Shown here: positions 1 to 4,482 of the stretch, one piece after another
Layout: each line of letters starts with the position of its first letter
Numbering within the stretch: position 1 is the first letter of the stretch
From: Ignavibacteria bacterium
GTDB lineage: Bacteria; Bacteroidota; Ignavibacteria; Ignavibacteriales; Melioribacteraceae
Reading direction: 5' to 3'
Assembly: GCA_027347805.1 (NCBI GenBank)
Contig: DAIEQP010000025.1
Location: 1-6,557, forward strand
Length of the DNA stretch: 6,557 nucleotides
Position numbers and translations under genes: made by a program
Notes under the pieces: model-generated
Told to the model about the DNA's origin: nothing
Seen by the model: the letters and a program-made list of their open reading frames with translations, nothing else
Databases searched by the model: none

Positions 1-371
1 TTCTGGTTTTAAGAGATCAATACAGTTTTGATACTGCAACACAGGCGCATTATGCTTTCTTAAGCGCTGAATATGATAATTATGAAATGGGCTTAAAAGA
101 AAAGTTTGGAATTACTAAAGTTGTTGTTAACGGCGCCGATATATATAACACCAAATGTATTGCCTGCCATAATTTTGATAAGAAAGTTGTTGGTCCACCT
201 CATAATTCTGTTCTTCCGAAGTATGAAGGAAAGAAGGATGCGCTTGTTAAATACATTCTTAGCCCGGTAAAAGTGGATCCTGCTTATCCTGCAATGCCTC
301 AGCAGGGCTTAAAGCCGAACGAAGCAGAAGCTGTTGCTGATTACATGCTTGCAACATATAAGAAAAAATAA
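1..371 (+). CDS. c-type cytochrome, C-terminal part (5' end outside window)
   Basis: The reading frame is open from the first full codon (base 3) to the TAA at 369-371, so this is the C-terminal ~122 residues of a longer protein. An internal ATG at 87 is not needed as a start, because the upstream codons read as normal protein (Tyr/Phe/Ala-rich, ending EYDNYEMGLKEKFG). The haem c attachment motif CIACH is at residues 52-56 of the visible part. A Met in a PAMPQQGL context near the C terminus is a good sixth ligand, followed by the usual final helix (ADYMLATYKKK). This is a class I monohaem cytochrome c domain, acting in periplasmic electron transfer. The ~45 residues before the haem domain are not a signal peptide, so it is probably the tail of a multi-domain redox protein or subunit. 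I do not recognise which. An intrinsic terminator follows 40 bp after the stop. Confidence 0.85.
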   Translation, partial: LVLRDQYSFDTATQAHYAFLSAEYDNYEMGLKEKFGITKVVVNGADIYNTKCIACHNFDKKVVGPPHNSVLPKYEGKKDALVKYILSPVKVDPAYPAMPQQGLKPNEAEAVADYMLATYKKK

Positions 372-381
372 TTGAGAACTT

Positions 382-399
382 ACCTGCCGAGAAGCAGGT
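382..399 (+). other. Short hairpin before the terminator
   Basis: A perfect 6-bp stem, ACCTGC (382-387) with GCAGGT (394-399), closes a CGAGAA loop just after the cytochrome stop codon. It is followed by a mixed TTATATTTG rather than a clean T-run, so it is more likely a 3'-end stabilising hairpin or auxiliary pause element than a terminator by itself. Confidence 0.4.
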
Positions 400-410
400 T
401 TATATTTGAT

Positions 411-446
411 AATGGCTGCTTACTTAAATGAGCGGCCATTTTTTTT
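411..446 (+). terminator. Rho-independent terminator of the cytochrome gene
   Basis: AATGGCTGCT (411-420) pairs with AGCGGCCATT (431-440) to give a 10-bp stem with one G-U wobble around a 10-nt loop. The stem runs straight into a T-tract (439-446). It lies 40 bp after the cytochrome stop. On the other strand the stem is preceded by a matching A-run but followed by no T-run, so the terminator acts on rightward transcription. Confidence 0.85.
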
Positions 447-502
447 ATACAAATTATTGCTATTGATTTTGTCCCGCTTCTTTGCTTAATTGTATTCAAT
501 CT

Positions 503-555
503 TTGAGGGGTTCCGGGGTTTTTATTGTTTCTTCTGTTTTTTCTGCCTTGAGGGG
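503..555. repeat. Pair of TTGAGGGG direct repeats in a pyrimidine-rich spacer
   Basis: The octamer TTGAGGGG occurs at 503-510 and 548-555, start to start 45 bp apart. A further GGGG lies at 515-518, and the DNA between is almost entirely pyrimidine. No gene is seen between the terminator and the sorting-domain fragment (447-611). The function is unknown; the pair may be chance, or binding sites upstream of 615. Confidence 0.3.
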
Positions 556-614
556 ATTTAATGTGTTCTATTCATTTTTACCTGATCTAAGATTATTCAT
601 TTTCTTTATAGATT

Positions 615-908
615 GTGTTAAACATTACTAACTGTATTGCATCGGATTATTATTTTTTACCGATTGCCAGGTTTGATGTTTCAACAGTACAAAATCAGCG
701 GATTATCTCTTCTCTACATCAAGTAAGTCTGAAGGTTTTTGATGTGCTAGGAAGGGAAGTAGCAAGGCTTGTTGATGAATATAAACAACCGGGCAATTAT
801 AATTTCCAATTCTCAATTATTAATTATCAATTGCCTTCAGGTGTTTATTATTACAGGCTTCAGGCAGGAAATACTAGCTTAACAAAAAAGATGCTTCTGT
901 TAAAATAA
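615..908 (+). pseudogene. Orphan type IX secretion C-terminal sorting domain fragment
   Basis: The frame is open from 612 (after TAG at 609-611) to TAA at 906-908, with only a GTG at 615 as possible start. Residues 37-97 (723-908) match the shape of the type A sorting domain that sends Bacteroidota proteins through the type IX system: SLKVFDVLGREVA, a turn with PGNY, then LPSGVYYYRLQAG, and a final basic stretch KKMLLLK. Residues 1-36 look unlike the usual NPFNP-containing first strand and show no signal peptide or cargo domain. It is therefore best read as the 3' remnant of a deleted or recombined secreted protein gene. No clear ribosome site precedes it. An AT-rich run (about 799-832, repeated TCAATT-like words) sits inside the domain. 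Alternatively it could be a short expressed domain, which I think unlikely. Confidence 0.65.
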
Positions 909-1051
909 AATCTCATCCGGCATCCTTTATTTCTTATGGAATAGAGTATAAATACATATAAATAAATAATTTATACAATCCAGTTGAAAATATATCTCCC
1001 TTAGTTGAACATTTATCCGAACCGGTCAGTATTAAATCCGGGCTGGTTTGG

Positions 1052-1324
1052 AATTAAACTGGTTAGAAAAAAAGTTGAGCAGGCTGGAAAATTAGTGGAC
1101 TAACCAGGAAAAATAGTGGAGCAATAGAGATTAATTACCGACTAGAAGAGAAAAAGTGTGGACCAGGAAAGAAAAAATAGTGACCTGGTTAGATTTAAAA
1201 CAAACTTAATAAGATTTTATACTGAGCAGGTTAAAAAATGAGTGAACCTTAACAGATTTGAAACGGAACGGGTAAGAAAAAGAGTGGACTTTTACAGATT
1301 TAAAATGAACCCTGCCTGATTGAT
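1052..1324. repeat. Degenerate tandem array of 13 units of 21 bp, with phased A-tracts
   Basis: Units begin at 1052, 1073, 1094, 1115, 1136, 1157, 1179, 1200, 1221, 1241, 1262, 1283 and 1304. The spacing is 21 bp throughout except one 22 and one 20. Two unit flavours are visible: AGTGGACCAGG followed by TTAGAAAAAT (best at 1094, 1157, 1262), and AGTGAACCTTA followed by ACAGATTTGA (1241; relatives at 1179, 1200, 1283, 1304). AGTGRAC at the left edge and an A-run or ATTT at the right edge are the most constant parts. TGAGCAGG recurs exactly 147 bp (7 units) apart at 1077 and 1224. Stops occur in the frames examined, so it is not a heptapeptide coding repeat. Two weaker copies, AGTTGAA at 982 and 1003, are again 21 bp apart and suggest older units to the left. 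The array ends 153 bp before the gene at 1478. Confidence 0.8.
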
Positions 1325-1410
1325 ATAGTTACGAATTCGAGTTTAAGTTTAATAAAATCCATAGGTTATGCCGTGGACTATTTCGATAGCAACCCCGGCA
1401 ATCAATACCG

Positions 1411-1430
1411 ACATAATCCTAAAATTATGT
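1411..1430. promoter_or_regulatory. 7-bp inverted repeat upstream of the gene at 1478
   Basis: ACATAAT (1411-1417) and ATTATGT (1424-1430) form a perfect dyad around CCTAAA, centred about 57 bp before the start codon. The position suits an operator or an mRNA leader hairpin. The sequence is AT-rich, so chance is possible. Confidence 0.3.
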
Positions 1431-1466
1431 ATTGTGGATTTAACTAACTAAACTAACAATAATTAC

Positions 1467-1472
1467 GAGAGG
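1467..1472 (+). promoter_or_regulatory. Ribosome binding site deciding the start at 1478
   Basis: GAGAGG ends five bases before ATG 1478. A GTG at 1472 in the same frame overlaps this site and would have no site of its own, so ATG 1478 is preferred. Confidence 0.7.
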
Positions 1473-1477
1473 TGACT

Positions 1478-2209
1478 ATGTCCTCACAAATGTCTTATTC
1501 AGCAATTCTTGGCAGGTTCAAGGATGGTATAGTAGCCCTGAAACGCATTCCCGGTTATAATCCCTCCAAGCCAAGTCTCACAATTACCAGCCTGGAAGCT
1601 GTTTCAACTGATGCGGAAGCTAAAAATGCCGATGCAGTAAGAACAGGCGCACTATTAAAGGGTCTCAGAAACGAAAGACGGTTTATATCCTTCAGAAGTA
1701 AGGAAAGCGATGTAAACTGCATCGAAAACCTGATGAAAAATATTGCCAGCTATCTCAAAGCCGAGCTGGGAGCAAAGCATCCTTCATTTAATGTGGTGGA
1801 TTCAATTATCAAAAAGATTTCTCCCCCAAACGACCCAAAAGAGGAAGTTAAAGAGGGAGAGGAACCAAAGAAAACAAATTCATCAAGCGAGAAAAGTTAT
1901 AATTCTCTTGGAGGGTTTGCAAGCAATGTTTACACAATTATTACAGAACTGGGCGAATCCTACAGGCCCACAAACGAGAACATAACCACAATAGCGTTTA
2001 AGGGAAGAATAGACCGGCTTGCGCAGCTTAATGCTTCTATTGTAACTGCAGGTACCGATTATGCATCTGCTGTTAAATTACGGGATGATCTGTATAACAG
2101 CGGGGATGGAATAATCAGTCTTGTCTCTCAGGTGAAAGATTATCTTGCCAGTTTTGAAAGAGGCAGGAAAAATCCTGATTATATTGCATTCTTTAACGCG
2201 GTTAAGTAG
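1478..2209 (+). CDS. Hypothetical helical protein with internal duplication (243 aa)
   Basis: I do not recognise a characterised family; I have a loose impression of similar ~240-residue hypothetical proteins in Bacteroidota, which I cannot verify. There is no signal peptide and no membrane segment. Residues ~6-115 and ~140-243 appear to be two copies of one mostly helical module. Y27/Y162, P29/P164, T35/T170, N50/N185, V54/V189, G57/G192 and R67/R202 align at offset 135. After a short length difference, I82/I212, L85/L215, Y92/Y222, L93/L223 and P102/P233 align at offset 130-131. A charged Pro/Glu/Lys linker (116-139) joins the halves. No catalytic motif is visible; a single Cys (C81) is unpaired. 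The protein is probably cytosolic and structural or binding. The gene stands alone between the 21-bp array and a long hairpin. By hand count, 240 bases of it are ~45% G+C against ~33% in 120 bases of prmC, a weak hint of different origin. Confidence 0.8.
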   Translation: MSSQMSYSAILGRFKDGIVALKRIPGYNPSKPSLTITSLEAVSTDAEAKNADAVRTGALLKGLRNERRFISFRSKESDVNCIENLMKNIASYLKAELGAKHPSFNVVDSIIKKISPPNDPKEEVKEGEEPKKTNSSSEKSYNSLGGFASNVYTIITELGESYRPTNENITTIAFKGRIDRLAQLNASIVTAGTDYASAVKLRDDLYNSGDGIISLVSQVKDYLASFERGRKNPDYIAFFNAVK

Positions 2210-2251
2210 AAAGGGAATGAAATATTTATGGAAAACGAAATATTAGAAATT

Positions 2252-2310
2252 ATCCCGAATTCACAGCTTTGACAAAAGTACTATTGCAGTAGAGTTGTGG
2301 ATTCGGGGAT
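2252..2310. other. Long imperfect hairpin after the hypothetical gene
   Basis: CCCGAATTCACAGCT (2254-2268) pairs with AGTTGTGGATTCGGG (2293-2307) over 15 positions with two G-U type pairs. It extends by two A-T pairs past a one-base bulge to 2252/2310. The 24-nt loop itself contains TACT (2279-2282) with AGTA (2288-2291). It lies 42 bp after the stop at 2209. No T-run follows directly, but T-rich DNA starts at about 2323. It may be the 3' end or terminator of the upstream gene, an mRNA processing site, or a relic of an inverted-repeat element. Confidence 0.6.
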
Positions 2311-2342
2311 GTTGAAGGATTCATTTTTCAAATTATTTTAAC

Positions 2343-2393
2343 GGTATTGATAGTTTAGCCAGGAACTATTTATTTTGCCTGAAATAGAATACC
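2343..2393 (+). promoter_or_regulatory. Possible structured leader of the SDR gene
   Basis: GGTATT (2343-2348) can pair with AATACC (2388-2393), and CTATTT (2366-2371) with AAATAG (2382-2387). The two 3' arms are contiguous, giving a 12-bp composite stem with one 17-nt bulge. It ends 31 bases before ATG 2425. It is AT-rich and matches no riboswitch class known to me. Confidence 0.25.
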
Positions 2394-2424
2394 ATTATCC
2401 ATAATCAATCAAACAAATAACCAA

Positions 2425-3096
2425 ATGAAAATAAAAGCAATCGTAACAGGCACAACCGGAATGGTTGGAGAGGGAGTCCTTCTTACTGCACTAAATCATC
2501 CGGATGTTGAATCAGTACTAAGTATAAGCAGGAAACCGTGCGGAATAACCCATCCAAAACTGAAAGAGATCATTCACAAAGATTTTTTGGATATAACTCC
2601 GCTGCAAAATGAAATAAAAGGGTACGATGCGTGTTTCTTTTGTCTTGGAATTTCTTCACTCGGGATGAAAGAGGAAGATTACAAAAAGGTTACTTACGAT
2701 TTAACAATCCATTTTGCAGAAGTTTTAGCCCGCTGCAATCCGCAAATGACATTCTGTTATATCTCAGGAGAAGGAACAGACAGTACCGAAAAAGGAAAAC
2801 TGATGTGGGCACGGGTAAAAGGTAAAACAGAAAACGACCTCACAAAACTTCCATATAAAGCAGCTTACAATTTCAGACCCGGATTTATAAAACCGGTTGA
2901 CGGGCAGAAATACGCATTTAAAATTGCGGTCGCTGCCGGTAAAATATATCCTTTGCTGAAACTAATTCTTAGAAACCATATCTGCACTTGCGAAGATATC
3001 GGGCGTGCAATGATAAATGCATCAATAAACGGTTATGAAAAAACAATACTTGAAAATGCTGATATTGAATTATTGGCATCAAGAAAGAAAAGGTAA
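2425..3096 (+). CDS. Atypical SDR / NAD(P)-binding epimerase-like protein (223 aa)
   Basis: This is a Rossmann-fold protein of the short NAD(P)-dependent epimerase/dehydratase type. The N terminus gives beta strand KAIVTG and the nucleotide loop TGTTGMVGEG (G9, G12, G15). SISRKP (33-38) follows at the end of strand 2, where the cofactor phosphate is usually read. YDACFFCLG (68-75) fits strand 4. The segment YISGEGTDS to WARVKGKTEND (112-138) occupies the active-site region, with K132 or K134 in place of the classical YxxxK lysine. YNFRPGFI (148-155) matches the conserved post-catalytic strand of this group. The length is normal for the small atypical SDRs, and the substrate is unknown. ATG 2425 directly precedes the first strand; no strong Shine-Dalgarno is seen. 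It is likely the first gene of a co-directional run, with the VOC gene beginning 5 bp after its stop. Confidence 0.8.
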   Translation: MKIKAIVTGTTGMVGEGVLLTALNHPDVESVLSISRKPCGITHPKLKEIIHKDFLDITPLQNEIKGYDACFFCLGISSLGMKEEDYKKVTYDLTIHFAEVLARCNPQMTFCYISGEGTDSTEKGKLMWARVKGKTENDLTKLPYKAAYNFRPGFIKPVDGQKYAFKIAVAAGKIYPLLKLILRNHICTCEDIGRAMINASINGYEKTILENADIELLASRKKR

Positions 3097-3101
3097 ACAG
3101 A

Positions 3102-3500
3102 ATGGCACAAAACATTGGACATGTAACAATTGTAGTAAAAGATTATGATGAAGCAATTGAATATTATACCAGAGTTCTTGGTTTTAATCTGCTGGAAGAT
3201 ACAGATATGGGTAATGGAAAAAGATGGGTGCTTGTAGCGCCCGCAGGAACGAAAGGAACATCAATTCTGCTTGCCAGAGCTGCAACTGAAGAACAGAGAA
3301 ATCATGTCGGCAATCAAACAGGGGGCAGGGTGTTTATGTTTCTTTTCACAGATGATTTTAAGGGTGATTACATAAAAATGAAAGAGAAGGGTGTTAAATT
3401 TGTCGAAGAGCCTCGTTCAGAAGAATATGCCGATGTGGTTATTTTCGAGGACATTTATGGTAACAGGTGGGATTTTCTTCAACCCAGACAACAAAAATAA
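3102..3500 (+). CDS. VOC family (glyoxalase/dioxygenase-fold) protein (132 aa)
   Basis: This is a single-chain vicinal oxygen chelate protein made of two beta-alpha-beta-beta-beta halves: IGHVTIVVKDYDEAIEYYTRVLGF (5-28) opens the first, and GGRVFMFLFTDDFKGDYIKMKEKGVKF (74-100) the second. Metal-ligand candidates are H7 in the first strand and D124 in YGNRWDFLQ. From memory, close relatives often read LHTDDF where this protein has LFTDDF (F82), so the middle ligand may be absent. Family roles include glyoxalase, isomerase, ring-cleaving dioxygenase and antibiotic sequestration; the substrate here is not predictable. It is cytosolic. The start lies 5 bp after the SDR stop, with AAGG in the tail of that gene as ribosome site, so the two are very likely co-translated. 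Confidence 0.85.
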   Translation: MAQNIGHVTIVVKDYDEAIEYYTRVLGFNLLEDTDMGNGKRWVLVAPAGTKGTSILLARAATEEQRNHVGNQTGGRVFMFLFTDDFKGDYIKMKEKGVKFVEEPRSEEYADVVIFEDIYGNRWDFLQPRQQK

Positions 3501-3514
3501 AATGATGTTTAATT

Positions 3515-3520
3515 AGGGAG
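3515..3520 (+). promoter_or_regulatory. Ribosome binding site of the ABM-like gene
   Basis: AGGGAG with an 8-base spacer fixes the start at ATG 3529 within the 28-bp gap after the VOC gene. Confidence 0.65.
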
Positions 3521-3528
3521 ATGTTATA

Positions 3529-3852
3529 ATGATCTGCAGAATATGGCATGGCTGGACGTCACTTGAAAATGCTGATGCATATGAAAACCTTTTAAAGCAG
3601 GAAATTTTTGTAAATATTGAAAACAGGAAAATTAATGGGTTCAGCGGAATTCAGCTTAACAGGAGAAATCTTGTTGCTGAAGAGGAATTTGTTACAATCA
3701 TGTGGTTCGTTTCAATTGATTCGGTAAAAGAATTTGCAGGTGATGATTATGAGGCTGCAGTTGTTCCGCCCCCGGCAAGAAAATTATTATCCAGATGGGA
3801 TGAAAGATCACAGCACTATGTTGTAAAAGAAGAAAGGGGAATGAAAAAATAA
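3529..3852 (+). CDS. ABM-like dimeric alpha/beta-barrel protein (107 aa)
   Basis: This small protein resembles the antibiotic-biosynthesis-monooxygenase (ABM) superfamily, a ferredoxin-like fold that dimerises into a barrel. MICRIWHGWTSLENADAYENLL (1-22) gives strand 1 and helix 1. INGFSGIQLNRR (35-46) and EEFVTIMWFVSIDSVKEFAG (52-71) give the next strands and helix 2, and the conserved tail VVPPPARKLLSRWDERSQHY (79-97) follows. The length is typical. Such proteins may be cofactor-free monooxygenases, haem-degrading enzymes or simple ligand binders, and nothing here decides which. AGGGAG at 3515-3520, eight bases before ATG 3529, supports the start. It lies 28 bp after the VOC gene; an SDR-VOC-ABM run suggests enzymes on a shared small molecule (inference). 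Confidence 0.75.
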   Translation: MICRIWHGWTSLENADAYENLLKQEIFVNIENRKINGFSGIQLNRRNLVAEEEFVTIMWFVSIDSVKEFAGDDYEAAVVPPPARKLLSRWDERSQHYVVKEERGMKK

Positions 3853-3855
3853 ATC

Positions 3856-3879
3856 ATCTTCATAATTAATTGTGAAGAT
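3856..3879. other. Intercistronic hairpin, not a clear terminator
   Basis: ATCTTCA (3856-3862) and TGAAGAT (3873-3879) form a 7-bp stem, extended by a T-G wobble, around AATTAATT. It is followed by ATTATGAAG and lacks a T-run, so transcription probably continues into the gene at 3910. It may stabilise or separate the mRNA segments. Confidence 0.4.
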
Positions 3880-3898
3880 ATTATGAAGTTAAAACAAC

Positions 3899-3903
3899 AG
3901 GAG
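3899..3903 (+). promoter_or_regulatory. Ribosome binding site that moves the start to 3910
   Basis: AGGAG with a 6-base spacer precedes ATG 3910. The earlier in-frame ATG at 3883 lies within ATTATGAAG and has no such site. Using 3910 also puts the basic MKRKDFL leader at the very N terminus, as an export signal needs. Confidence 0.75.
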
Positions 3904-3909
3904 TGTAAA

Positions 3910-4455
3910 ATGAAAAGAAAGGATTTTCTTGGCTCTGCCTGCAAGATTGGACTTTGTTCCTGCGTTGGATTACCTATGATTTCATCGGACTTATTTGCTG
4001 CCGACGATGAAAAGAAAAAAGATGACTGGAGAATTGGTTTCATGCAAAAAAGATTTTCTAAATTAATTGATGCAATACAATCCAATTCTTCACCTGAACA
4101 AACAGAAAAAATGATTGAAGCGCTTGGGAAGGCATGCGGCGAAGATTCAAAAACCTGGTATGCAAACAACATTGGAAATATTGAAGGTATGCTAGACCAA
4201 TTGAAAAAGACATGGATAGAAACAGTTGAATATGATAAGGAAAAAGGTGTTATTAAATTATATGGAAAGAAAACCGGCAAATGCGGATGCCCGTTTGTAG
4301 ACGGTTCAAAAATTTCTAAAGAATTCTGCAACTGTTCTATTGGTTATCAAAAGGAAGTCTGGTCCAACATATCCGGTAAGAATGTTGATGCATCGATAAT
4401 CGAATCTGTTTTATATGGTGCGGAAAGATGCAGTTTTATGATTAAGATTGGATAG
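3910..4455 (+). CDS. Exported Cys-rich protein, V4R/ATC-hydrolase-like C terminus (181 aa)
   Basis: The leader MKRKDFLGSACKIGLCSCVG resembles a Tat signal (basic pair R3-K4, then D-F-L) with RK instead of RR. LFA-AD (28-32) is a plausible cleavage site, so the mature protein is probably periplasmic; Sec export is also possible. The leader unusually holds three Cys (C11, C16, C18) with no canonical lipobox. The mature part has C76 in GKACGED, two CxC pairs (C125/C127 in KCGCP, C140/C142 in FCNCSIGY) and C174 in a closing ERCSFMIKI. The pattern GCP, FCxCS.GY, a helix ending in ES.L.G, then C.F.I reminds me of V4R and L-2-amino-thiazoline-4-carboxylate hydrolase-like domains; this is a recollection of fold signature, not a database match. 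The function may be metal or thiol ligand binding. It lies 57 bp after the ABM-like gene. Confidence 0.75.
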   Translation: MKRKDFLGSACKIGLCSCVGLPMISSDLFAADDEKKKDDWRIGFMQKRFSKLIDAIQSNSSPEQTEKMIEALGKACGEDSKTWYANNIGNIEGMLDQLKKTWIETVEYDKEKGVIKLYGKKTGKCGCPFVDGSKISKEFCNCSIGYQKEVWSNISGKNVDASIIESVLYGAERCSFMIKIG

Positions 4456-4482
4456 TAAATTTTTCAACATGATTAATAAGAA

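Larger units (their letters stand above)
909..1477. other. 569-bp non-coding region holding the 21-bp array
   Basis: There is no credible gene on either strand. From left to right it holds an AT-only hairpin (TATAAAT at 957-963 with ATTTATA at 969-975), a degenerate 21-bp tandem array (about 982-1324, described separately), an AT-rich spacer, a 7-bp inverted repeat at 1411-1430, and the ribosome site of the gene at 1478. The promoter of that gene must lie here or further upstream, but I see no convincing -10/-35 or Bacteroidota TAnnTTTG box. Confidence 0.6.

Noticed and set aside
499..567. Minus-strand peptide across the TTGAGGGG repeats
   Set aside because: It reads a plausible Lys/Glu/Pro-rich peptide but is about 22 codons long, bounded by stops, and has no start.
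1052..1324. CRISPR array
   Set aside because: The units are contiguous, with no unique spacers, strongly diverged from each other and only 21 bp long; no cas gene is visible.
1472..1477. GTG start for the hypothetical gene
   Set aside because: It overlaps GAGAGG, which is well placed for ATG 1478.
1743..1985. 80-codon + frame inside the hypothetical gene
   Set aside because: It is an out-of-frame shadow; the in-frame protein has an internal duplication and a good ribosome site.
2228..2272. 14-residue mini-ORF as leader peptide
   Set aside because: There is no run of a regulatory amino acid, the ribosome site is poorly spaced, and it only runs into the hairpin.
2269..2297. TTGACA as a -35 box
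   Set aside because: It lies in the loop of the hairpin, and no -10 box is found at 16-18 bp spacing.
3883..3909. Upstream ATG start for the Cys-rich gene
   Set aside because: It would put nine extra residues before the basic export leader and would lie upstream of the AGGAG that serves ATG 3910.
3816..4331. 171-codon open frame on the minus strand
   Set aside because: It lies antisense to the Cys-rich gene, has a Ser/Phe/Pro-rich composition typical of antisense reading, and no ribosome site. The + frame has a clear leader and conserved-looking motifs.
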